Positions 21,988-29,253 of a stretch of DNA of 64,000 nucleotides are shown in pieces. The notes under the pieces were generated by a model. The model worked only from the letters and a program-made list of their open reading frames with translations. It had not been told where the DNA came from and did no database searches. The stretch spans positions 124,001-188,000 of the forward strand of contig NZ_JAVFCB010000003.1 of NCBI RefSeq assembly GCF_030865425.1, read 5' to 3'. A program made the translations under genes and the position numbers. How positions within the stretch are numbered: position 1 is the stretch's first letter; each line of letters begins with the position of its first letter. The DNA is from Microbacterium capsulatum (GTDB lineage: Bacteria; Actinomycetota; Actinomycetes; Actinomycetales; Microbacteriaceae).

Positions 21988-22116
21988 GTAGTGTGCCCAC
22001 CCGGTCAAGGAAAGTCAAGCCTCCGCCGCAAACTTTCTCGGCGGAGGCGAAGATCCGGGTCGTGGTGGCACGGTCCGCCCCGGATCTCGTTGCCCCCGAT
22101 CCTGCCCTGAGAACAG

Positions 22117-22156
22117 CGAAAACGCACGCCCGGACGACTCCGGACGTGCGTTTTCG
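22117..22156. terminator. Bidirectional-looking terminator behind bcp
   Basis: CGAAAACGCACG (22117-22128) pairs perfectly with CGTGCGTTTTCG (22145-22156). A4 and T4 lie in the arms. It separates the 3' end of bcp (22200) from the uraD promoter. Confidence 0.7.
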
Positions 22157-22199
22157 GATCCCGCGGTGCGGGAGGCGCGGCAGAGCGGCGGCGGGCCGC

Positions 22200-22667
22200 T
22201 CAGACGCCGAGCTCGGCGCGCAGGCGGGCGACGTGGCCGGTCGCCTCGACACCGTACTCGGCGCGCTGCACGACGCCCTCGCCGTCGAGCACGAAGGTCG
22301 AGCGGATGACGCCGTCGAAGGTGCGGTCGCCCACGGTCTTCTCGCCCCAGACGCCCCAGGCGCGCGCGATGGCCGCGTCGGAGTCGGCGAGCAGCGGGAA
22401 GGTGAGGCCCTCGGCGTCGGAGAAGGCGCGGATGTCGGCGACCTCGTCCGGCGAGACGCCGATCACGGCGTAGCCGGCGGCGGCGAGCGAGGACAGGTTG
22501 TCGCGGAAGTCGCAGGCCTCGGTCGTGCAGCCGGGCGTGGCGGCCTTCGGGTAGAAGTACACGACGACGTTCTTGCCGCGGTAGTCGGCGAGGGCGGTGC
22601 GGACTCCGTCGGCGTCGTCGAGGGCGAACTCCGGGGCGGCGTCGCCGGGGGCGAGACGAGTGCTCAT
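22200..22667 (-). CDS. bcp: Peroxiredoxin, BCP type (thioredoxin-dependent peroxidase)
   Basis: 155 aa. YFYPKAATPGCTTEACDF carries peroxidatic Cys47 and resolving Cys52 in the CxxxxC spacing of atypical two-cysteine BCP. It reduces peroxides in the cytoplasm with thioredoxin. It lies 59 bp behind the CitE-like gene, whose promoter has operator pair f. Co-control with uricase, a peroxide producer, would be sensible (inference). Confidence 0.93.
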   Translation of the reverse strand: MSTRLAPGDAAPEFALDDADGVRTALADYRGKNVVVYFYPKAATPGCTTEACDFRDNLSSLAAAGYAVIGVSPDEVADIRAFSDAEGLTFPLLADSDAAIARAWGVWGEKTVGDRTFDGVIRSTFVLDGEGVVQRAEYGVEATGHVARLRAELGV

Positions 22668-22726
22668 GATGTCTCCGTTTCGGATGGGATCGGTGGGGGA
22701 AGCTCTGGGGTGGCGGGCTCCGCGTG

Positions 22727-23584
22727 TCAGCGGCCCGCGGGGAGGACGTTGAACGCCTCCGCGAGCTGCATGATCTTGCGGGCGCGGCCGAGGCGGGGAA
22801 GGTCGCTCCCGTCGCGGACGATGCGGCCGCGGGCCTCGAAGTCCTCGAGGAACTCGAACGCCCACTCGACGTCGGTGCGGGTGGGGCTGATGACCTCGTT
22901 CACGACGGGGGTCTGGTCCGGCGACAGGCAGAGCTTGCCGGTCATGCCCATCGCCACCGTGATCGCGGACTGCTCGCGCAGGATCGGGTGGCTGGATCCG
23001 ACCGTCGGGCCGTCGATGGGGCCCGGCAGGCCGCCGGCACGGCTGGAGATGACCAGGCGCGCGCGGGGGTAGGCCATGGCCTCGCGGTCGGCGGACATGC
23101 CGGTGTCGCGGCGGAAGTCGCCGCTGCCGAACGCGAGGCGGAAGGCGCCGTCGGCCCGGGCGATCTCGGTCGCGTTCTCGATGCCGACCGCGGACTCCAC
23201 GAGCGCCACGACGGGCACCCGGGCGCCGAGCCGGTGGTAGGTGTCGGTGACCTGCTTGCCGAACTCGGTCTTGGCGAGCATCACGCCGAGCAGGCCCTGC
23301 GCCGAGCGCAGCGCCTCGAGGTCCGCGGACCACCACTCGCTCGTCGCGTCGTTGATGCGCACCCAGCCGCGATTGCCCGCGCCGAGCCAGCGCACGACGT
23401 CCTCGCGCGCGGAGTCCTTGTGGCTCGCGTCGACCGCGTCCTCCACGTCGAGCACGACCGCGTCGGCGTGCGACGCCGCGGCGTCGTCGAACGTCTCCGG
23501 CCGCGTCGCCGCGACCAGGAGCCATGAGCGCGCCAGCTCCGGCGCGATCTCGCGCGTGGTCGAGGAGGGCAGGGGAACGTTCAT
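22727..23584 (-). CDS. HpcH/HpaI aldolase / CitE-like CoA-ester lyase family protein
   Basis: 285 aa. CitE-type barrel: VVLDVEDAVDA near residue 45, RIND near 76, AKTEF near 104, ALVESAVGIENA near 126, and FGSGDFRRDTG near 150 supply the usual acidic metal ligands. Relatives cleave citryl-, citramalyl- or malyl-CoA; the substrate here is not known. Operator pair f lies within 45 bp of the start, placing it in the purine regulon, so a glyoxylate-forming or glyoxylate-using reaction such as malyl-CoA chemistry is plausible. Confidence 0.88.
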   Translation of the reverse strand: MNVPLPSSTTREIAPELARSWLLVAATRPETFDDAAASHADAVVLDVEDAVDASHKDSAREDVVRWLGAGNRGWVRINDATSEWWSADLEALRSAQGLLGVMLAKTEFGKQVTDTYHRLGARVPVVALVESAVGIENATEIARADGAFRLAFGSGDFRRDTGMSADREAMAYPRARLVISSRAGGLPGPIDGPTVGSSHPILREQSAITVAMGMTGKLCLSPDQTPVVNEVISPTRTDVEWAFEFLEDFEARGRIVRDGSDLPRLGRARKIMQLAEAFNVLPAGR

Positions 23585-23589
23585 GGATT

Positions 23590-23625
23590 TTCCATTCTGT
23601 GAAACTAGATTTCTACATTCCGAAA
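23590..23625. promoter_or_regulatory. Purine-regulon operator pair upstream of the CitE-like gene (site set f)
   Basis: TTCCATTCTGTGAAA at 23590-23604 and TTCTACATTCCGAAA at 23611-23625, offset by 21 bp. The gap between coaBC and the lyase gene is otherwise empty. Confidence 0.68.
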
Positions 23626-23690
23626 AGTCTACCGCCGCTTTTCCGCGGACACCAGACCCCTCGGGACGATGTGCGAGCCGCCGGCGGGGC

Positions 23691-24914
23691 TCAGGGACCG
23701 ATCCTCAGCACCGCCACCGCGTCCCAGAGCGCGGTCGCGACCTCGCCCTTGGTGCCCGAGGCCGCGGCGACGACGGATCCGTCCGGGCCGATGATCTCGA
23801 TCGCGTTGTCGGTGCGCTCGAAGCCGTTCTCCGCATCGGCGAGGTTCACCGCGAGCAGGTCCACGCCCTTGCGCTCGCGCTTGCGGCGCGCCCGCTCGCG
23901 CCGGGCCTCCGGATCCGTCGCCGTCTCCGCCGCGAAGCCGACGAGGACCTGCCCGTCCGGGGCGCCGCCGGCACGGCGGGAGGCGGCGAGCGCGGCCAGC
24001 ACGTCCTCGTTCTCGAGGAGCTCGATGCGCTCGAGCGGGCCGTCCTCCTTGGTGAGCTTCTGCTCCGCGGCCTCGGCGGGCCGGTAGTCGGCGACGGCGG
24101 CCGCCATCACGACGACGTCGGCCGTCGCGGCGATCGCCTTCATCGCGTCGCTCAGCTGGGCCGCGGTGCCGACCGGGCGGATCCGGATCCGCGGATGCCG
24201 GGCGACGGCGAGCACTTCGGCCGACACGTTCGCGGCGACGAGGTCGACCTCGGCCCCGCGATCGGCGGCCGCGCGGGCGATCGCCGCCCCCTGCCGCCCG
24301 CTGGAGCGGTTGCCGAGATAGCGGACCGGGTCGATCGGCTCCCGGGTGCCGCCCGCCGACACGGCGATCCGGCGGCCGGCGAGGTCCTGCGGGGCGAGGA
24401 GGCTCAGCGCGGCCTCGGCGATCCGCTCGGGCTCGCTCATCCGGCCGGGGCCGCTGTCGCCGCCCGCGAGCTCGCCGTCGTCCGGGCCGATCAGGTGCAC
24501 GCCGCGTGCGACGAGGGTGCGGATGTTCGCCTGCGTCGCCGGGTGCGCCCACATCTCGGCGTGCATGGCCGGGGCGATGAGTACAGGCGCGGTGGTCGCG
24601 AGGAGCGTGGTGCCGAGGAGGTTGTCGGCGATGCCGGCCGCCATCCGGGCGATCGTGTTGGCCGTGGCGGGCGCGACGACGACGAGGTCGGCGCCCTGGC
24701 CGAGCGCGACATGGCGCACCTTGGCGACGTCGTCGTGCACGCTCGTGGTCACCGGGTTGCGGCTGATCGCCTCCCAGGTGGGGGCGCCGACGAAGCGCAG
24801 CGCGTCCTCCGTGGGGACGACGGTGACCGCGTGCCCCGCCTTGATGAGGAGCCGCACGAGCTGCACCGACTTGTACGCCGCGATGCCGCCGGAGACGCCC
24901 ACGACAATATCCAT
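23691..24914 (-). CDS. coaBC: Bifunctional phosphopantothenoylcysteine decarboxylase / phosphopantothenate-cysteine ligase
   Basis: 407 aa. The N-terminal flavoprotein CoaC half has GVSGGIAAYK at residues 6-15, APATANTIARMAAGIADN and APAMHAEMW. The C-terminal CoaB half has SAGGTREPIDPVRYLGNRSS near residue 190. It makes 4'-phosphopantetheine in coenzyme A synthesis. The substrate flap reads ELAGGDSGPGRM, with Gly where E. coli CoaC has its catalytic Cys; I believe mycobacterial enzymes differ here too but cannot check. ATG 24914 gives the canonical MDIVVGVSGG start. Divergent from the NRDE gene. Confidence 0.94.
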   Translation of the reverse strand: MDIVVGVSGGIAAYKSVQLVRLLIKAGHAVTVVPTEDALRFVGAPTWEAISRNPVTTSVHDDVAKVRHVALGQGADLVVVAPATANTIARMAAGIADNLLGTTLLATTAPVLIAPAMHAEMWAHPATQANIRTLVARGVHLIGPDDGELAGGDSGPGRMSEPERIAEAALSLLAPQDLAGRRIAVSAGGTREPIDPVRYLGNRSSGRQGAAIARAAADRGAEVDLVAANVSAEVLAVARHPRIRIRPVGTAAQLSDAMKAIAATADVVVMAAAVADYRPAEAAEQKLTKEDGPLERIELLENEDVLAALAASRRAGGAPDGQVLVGFAAETATDPEARRERARRKRERKGVDLLAVNLADAENGFERTDNAIEIIGPDGSVVAAASGTKGEVATALWDAVAVLRIGP

Positions 24915-25019
24915 CCTTCGATTCTGCCCGACCGCGCCGCCGTTCGGGGCCGGACCCGGTTCGCGCCGGTCGCCGGACGGACGGATCCCGGGCCCCGGCG
25001 GCTCCCTAGACTGAGTCGC

Positions 25020-25745
25020 GTGTGCACGGTCGTGATCGAGGTCGGTGAGGCGGGAGCGCGGCTGCTCGCGGTCCGGGACGAGGATCCGCAACGCGAATGG
25101 GACGGGCTCGGCGCCTGGTGGCCGGACCGCTACCCCGGCGTGATCGGGATCCGGGACCGCCGGGCCGGAGGCGCCTGGATGGCGGCCCTTCGAGCCGTTG
25201 CCGCGCCCGTCGGAGCACAGGGACCGTCGGCGTCGCCCCGGCTCGCGGTGCTGCTCAACCGCGCCGACGTGCTCGACCTCCCCGAGGACCGGGTGGTGTC
25301 GCGCGGCGCCCTGGCTCTGGAGTCCGTCGCCGGGCGCCCGCCGAGCGCGCCCCTGCCGATGCACGGCTTCAACCTGCTCGAGGTCTCCGCCGACGGCGCC
25401 CGCGTGCTGTCCTGGGACGGCGTCGAGCTGCGGGAGCAGCAGGTGCCCCCGGGCGTGCACATGATCGCGCACAGCGTCCTCGACGATCCGGAGACCGCCC
25501 GCATCGCGCGGTGGCTGCCGGAGTTCCGCGCGCACCCGACGCCGTCCGAGGACTGGCCGGAGGCGTGGATCTCGCTGCTCGCGGAGAGCGCCGAGCTGGA
25601 TCCGGCGGACGATCGGGCGATCATCCGGGACAACCGCCCGCACGGCTACCCGACGCAGTCGCTGCTGTACTGCACGGCCGAGGTCACCGCCGTCGGGGTC
25701 GACGTGCGCGGGCACACGCTCCCCTCCCCCGCACGCTGGGGCTGA
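25020..25745 (+). CDS. NRDE (TANGO2-like) family protein
   Basis: 241 aa from GTG 25020, which gives the family N-terminus M-C-T with Cys2 as the putative Ntn-type nucleophile. Conserved RDED.. (AVRDEDPQRE), the NRDE-like LLNRADV, HGFNLL and the C-terminal YPTQSLLYCT match the family. The function of bacterial members is not established. Its stop is followed after 4 bp by the lipoate-ligase-like gene, so the two are probably cotranscribed. Confidence 0.82.
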   Translation: MCTVVIEVGEAGARLLAVRDEDPQREWDGLGAWWPDRYPGVIGIRDRRAGGAWMAALRAVAAPVGAQGPSASPRLAVLLNRADVLDLPEDRVVSRGALALESVAGRPPSAPLPMHGFNLLEVSADGARVLSWDGVELREQQVPPGVHMIAHSVLDDPETARIARWLPEFRAHPTPSEDWPEAWISLLAESAELDPADDRAIIRDNRPHGYPTQSLLYCTAEVTAVGVDVRGHTLPSPARWG

Positions 25746-25749
25746 ACCG

Positions 25750-26442
25750 ATGCCCGGCACATCCTCCGACCGCCTCGCCCGGGTCCCCGGACACGTGATC
25801 CGGCAGACCGCCCCGCTCGCCGACGACCTCGAGCGATCGGTCGAGCTGCTGCGCCTGGTCGCAGCCGGCGACGGACCAGAGCGACTGCTGCGCCTGTACG
25901 CACCGGCACCGACGCTCGCACTGACCCGGCGCGAGAGCCGGATGCCGGGCTACGACCTCGCCGTGGCCGCCGCGCACCGGCTCGGGTTCGGGCCCGCGAT
26001 CCGCCCGACCGGAGGCCGCGCCGTCGCCTACGACGAGACGTGCCTCGTGTTCGACCTCGTCGACCGCGACGACGCGCACCCCGGCCCTTCCGCGTTCTTC
26101 GCGCGGGCGGGCAACACCATCGCCGACGCCCTGCGCGGGCTCGGCGTCGACGCCCGGCTGGGCGAGGTGCCCGGCGAGTACTGCCCCGGCGAGTACAGCA
26201 TCAACGCCCGCGGGTCCGTGAAGCTCATCGGCACCTCGCAGCGCGGGGTCCGCGGCGCGCGCCTGCTCAGCGGGATGATCGCGTTCGGCCCCGTCGACCG
26301 CTTCGTCGCCGTGCTCACCGAGGCCAACGCCGCGCTCGGGCTCGACTGGGATCCTCGGACGTTCGGAACGATGCTCGTCGAGGCGCCGACGGTCTCCCGC
26401 GCCGACGTCGAGGACGCGCTCACCTCGGCCCTCCTCGGCTGA
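25750..26442 (+). CDS. Lipoate-protein ligase A-like / octanoyltransferase family protein
   Basis: 230 aa BPL/LplA/LipB-fold protein. RPTGGRAVAYDETCLVFDL at residues 85-103 and the catalytic-lysine motif VKLIGTSQR with Lys158. It should transfer lipoate, octanoate or a related acyl group to carrier domains such as those of pyruvate dehydrogenase; whether it activates lipoate itself cannot be told, because no C-terminal accessory domain is present. Starts 4 bp after the NRDE gene. Confidence 0.85.
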   Translation: MPGTSSDRLARVPGHVIRQTAPLADDLERSVELLRLVAAGDGPERLLRLYAPAPTLALTRRESRMPGYDLAVAAAHRLGFGPAIRPTGGRAVAYDETCLVFDLVDRDDAHPGPSAFFARAGNTIADALRGLGVDARLGEVPGEYCPGEYSINARGSVKLIGTSQRGVRGARLLSGMIAFGPVDRFVAVLTEANAALGLDWDPRTFGTMLVEAPTVSRADVEDALTSALLG

Positions 26443-26461
26443 ACGCGGGGCGGATCCGCGG

Positions 26462-27691
26462 TCAGCGGCCGAGGGCGCGCTCGTAGATCCCGAGCATGGC
26501 TGCGGTCCGCGAGGACTGGCGGAAATCCGCTGCGACCTGCGGATCCGGTTCCGGCGCGCGGCCGGCCCCGATGTCGGCGGCCGCGATCCGCAGGGTCTCC
26601 GCGAGCGCGGCGACCCGGGCCTTCTCGTCGGCCGCCGCATCCGGCACGGCCCACAGCCCGCCGCGCAGCTCGGCCGCGATGTCGGGGTCGCTGACGACCG
26701 TCGGGGTGCCCAGCGTGGCGGCCTCGAACGGGGTCATCCCCTGCGTCTCGAAGCCGATCGAGGTCTGCACGACCGCATCGGCGGCGGCGATCCGGGCGAG
26801 CACGTCGGCGTACCCGATCCGGCCGGCGAAGTGGATCCGGGGCCGCCCGGCGCGCGCCGCGATCCGCTCGGCCGCGCGCCGCTGAGCCCCGCCGCCGACG
26901 ATCTCCACGTCGGCGTCGATGTCGCTCGCGACCACGGCCTCGAGAAACGGCAGCAGCCGCTTCTCCGGGCTCATCCGGCCCAGCCAGACGAAGCGCGGGC
27001 GGCCGGGCGAGCGCTCCGCTCCGTGAGCCTGTCGAAGGGGGGCCGCCGCCAGGACCTTCTCGCGCACCTCGTCGTCGATGCCGTTCCAGACCACGTCGAC
27101 GGATCCGAACACGCCGTGCTGCTCGAGCCGGCGCGCGAAATGGCCCGAGGGGGCCGTCACGGCCCGCGACTCGGCGGCGATCCCGGCGAGGTACGCCCAG
27201 CCGTCGTTGCCGCGGGGCTGCTCGCCGATCCCGCGCAGCGCCGTGCGCCGCCAGGCGTTCAGCGCGCCGAGCACGGGCCGGTGCAGCGGCGTGACCGCGG
27301 CGATCCCGACGTCGACCCGGTTGTGCATGGTGTGCACGGCGGGGATGCCGTGCCGGTGCGCGAACCGGTGCCCGATGAACGCGCCCCAGAAGTCGGCCTG
27401 CACGTGCACGACGTCGACGGGCGGGCGGCCCGCGAGCGCACGGTCGAGGAAGAGGTCGGTGCGCCGGCTCGGCCAGGTCATCGCGTACTCGCGGTCGGCC
27501 GTGATCGGGATCGACGGCAGATCGAGGTAGCCGGGGTCGGCCGCGCTTGCATGGCGGTGCGAGTGCATCCGCGGCGCGACGATCGTGACCGTGTGCCCTG
27601 CGCGCTCGAGGTACTTCCGCTGCAGCCGCATCGAGACCTGGGCCCCGCCCAGCGACTCCGCGTGCTGGTCGCCGAAGAAGACGACGTGCAT
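26462..27691 (-). CDS. Glycosyltransferase family 4
   Basis: 409 aa. GT-B fold: an N-terminal domain with GDQHAESLGGAQVSMRLQRK, and a C-terminal domain from FVWLGRMSPEKRLLPFLEAV (about residue 235) with the E-x7-E-like TQGMTPFEAATLGTPTVVSD. Acts on an unknown acceptor, probably at the cytoplasmic membrane. About 15 bp separate it from the next GT4 gene on the same strand. Bases 27023-27039 (GTGAGCCTGTCGAAGGG) match a common intergenic repeat type and encode the odd segment LRQAHGAERSPGRP, suggesting a repeat inserted in frame. Confidence 0.88.
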   Translation of the reverse strand: MHVVFFGDQHAESLGGAQVSMRLQRKYLERAGHTVTIVAPRMHSHRHASAADPGYLDLPSIPITADREYAMTWPSRRTDLFLDRALAGRPPVDVVHVQADFWGAFIGHRFAHRHGIPAVHTMHNRVDVGIAAVTPLHRPVLGALNAWRRTALRGIGEQPRGNDGWAYLAGIAAESRAVTAPSGHFARRLEQHGVFGSVDVVWNGIDDEVREKVLAAAPLRQAHGAERSPGRPRFVWLGRMSPEKRLLPFLEAVVASDIDADVEIVGGGAQRRAAERIAARAGRPRIHFAGRIGYADVLARIAAADAVVQTSIGFETQGMTPFEAATLGTPTVVSDPDIAAELRGGLWAVPDAAADEKARVAALAETLRIAAADIGAGRAPEPDPQVAADFRQSSRTAAMLGIYERALGR

Positions 27692-27704
27692 CAGTCCGGC
27701 CCTC

Positions 27705-29003
27705 TCAGTCCGGCAGGGCTTCGCCGCGGTACAGCGCCTCGAAGGTGTCGAGGGTGCGGTTGATGTCGTGCACGGCGACCCCGTCCAGGGAGGCGCGCTG
27801 CATCCGCTCGTACTCCGCCGGATCCGCTGTGAGCACGTCGGTGAGCCGCGCGGCGAGCTCGGCCACGTTGCCGGGCTCGAACAGGTAGCCGTTCTGCCCG
27901 TCGTGCACGAGGTGCGGCAGCGCGACGGCGTCCGCCGCGACGATCGGCAGCGCCGAGGCCATGGCCTCCATGGTCGCGATCGACTGCAGCTCGGCGACCG
28001 AGGCGATCACGAACAGCGACGCGCGCGAGAGCAGCCCTCGCAGCTCGGCGTCGGAGATCCGGCCGTGGAACGTGACCCGGTCCTGCAGCCCCAGCTGGTG
28101 GGTGAGCCCCTCCAGCATCTTGCGCTGGTCGCCGCCGCCGACGATGTCGAAGCTGACGTCGAGGGCGGGATCGAGCTTCGTCATCGCACGCAGGATCACG
28201 TCGACCTGCTTCTCGGCGGTGAGCCGGCCGACGAACACGATCCGGTTCTTCTCCCGCGGCGCGACGACCGGCGTGTACTGGGTCCGGTCGATGCCGCAGC
28301 TGATCGGGATGACGCCCTCGACGTCGACCGTGCGCTCGAGGAAGTCGGCGGCGCGGCGCGTGGGCGTGGTCACCGCGCGGGTGAGGTCGAAGGTGCGCTT
28401 GGCGTCGGCCCAGGCGAGGTGCAGCATGATGTCGTCGATGAACTTCGGCATCGTGGTGTGGTCGAGGATGTTCTCGGCCATGACGTGGTTGGTCGCGATC
28501 ACCGGGATCCCGCGCTGGTGCGCGATGCGGGACAGTCCGCGGCCGATGATGATGTGCGACTGGATGTGCACGACGTCGGGCCTGACCTCGTCGAGCACCT
28601 TCCGCGCGTAGTGCTTGGAGCGCCACGGCCAGATGAACCGCAGCCAGTCGTGCGGCGCCCAGCGCACCGACGGCAGGCGGTGCAGCGTCATGGCCTCGCC
28701 CTCGATCACCTCGATGCGGGGCTTGACGGAGCGGTACGCCTGGTTCGGGGCGACGACGTGCACGTCGTGCCCGCGCTGCACGAGCCCGGCCGCGAGACGC
28801 TCGGTGAACCGGGCCGCACCGTTGACGTCGGGCCAGAAGGTGTCTGCGCCGATGACGATCGTGAGCGGGCGCTTCGCCGGGGCGGATCCGGATCCGTCCG
28901 TCTCGGGTGCGACGGATCCCTCCGGGGCGCCGTCGGCACCGGTGGTGTCGGCGGTCGAGGGCTCGGGGGCGTCCGAAGGGCGATGATCGCCGGGGGAAGT
29001 CAC
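27705..29003 (-). CDS. Glycosyltransferase family 4 (mannosyltransferase-like)
   Basis: 432 aa from GTG 29003. After a low-complexity acidic N-terminus of about 45 residues, the GT-B domain starts LTIVIGADTFWPDVNGAARF. Donor site: FVGRLTAEKQVDVILRAM and the motif ELQSIATMEAMASALPIV near residue 360. Resembles the GT4 enzymes that mannosylate phosphatidylinositol or glycolipids in actinobacteria, but the exact acceptor is inference. Codes upstream of the second GT4. The extended reading frame upstream of 29003 lacks homologous-looking sequence. Confidence 0.88.
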   Translation of the reverse strand: MTSPGDHRPSDAPEPSTADTTGADGAPEGSVAPETDGSGSAPAKRPLTIVIGADTFWPDVNGAARFTERLAAGLVQRGHDVHVVAPNQAYRSVKPRIEVIEGEAMTLHRLPSVRWAPHDWLRFIWPWRSKHYARKVLDEVRPDVVHIQSHIIIGRGLSRIAHQRGIPVIATNHVMAENILDHTTMPKFIDDIMLHLAWADAKRTFDLTRAVTTPTRRAADFLERTVDVEGVIPISCGIDRTQYTPVVAPREKNRIVFVGRLTAEKQVDVILRAMTKLDPALDVSFDIVGGGDQRKMLEGLTHQLGLQDRVTFHGRISDAELRGLLSRASLFVIASVAELQSIATMEAMASALPIVAADAVALPHLVHDGQNGYLFEPGNVAELAARLTDVLTADPAEYERMQRASLDGVAVHDINRTLDTFEALYRGEALPD

Positions 29004-29253
29004 GTGATTTGCTGCCTTTGCTGGGCCGCGGGCCGCTCGTTCTGCGCCGCGGAGGTGGCCTGGATCGGGCGGACGCCACTCTACCGGAGGGGGCTGAACT
29101 TCCTTCGGAGGCGGATCCGGTACGGCCTTCCGTCCCGGACTCAGTCCATGTCGCCCTACCCCGCCGGTTCTCCGCGGATCCGACCGATTCCTCCTGAGTT
29201 CGAGACGCGGACGGGCGGCCCGGTATCGACCGGGCCGCCCGTTCGCCGACGCC

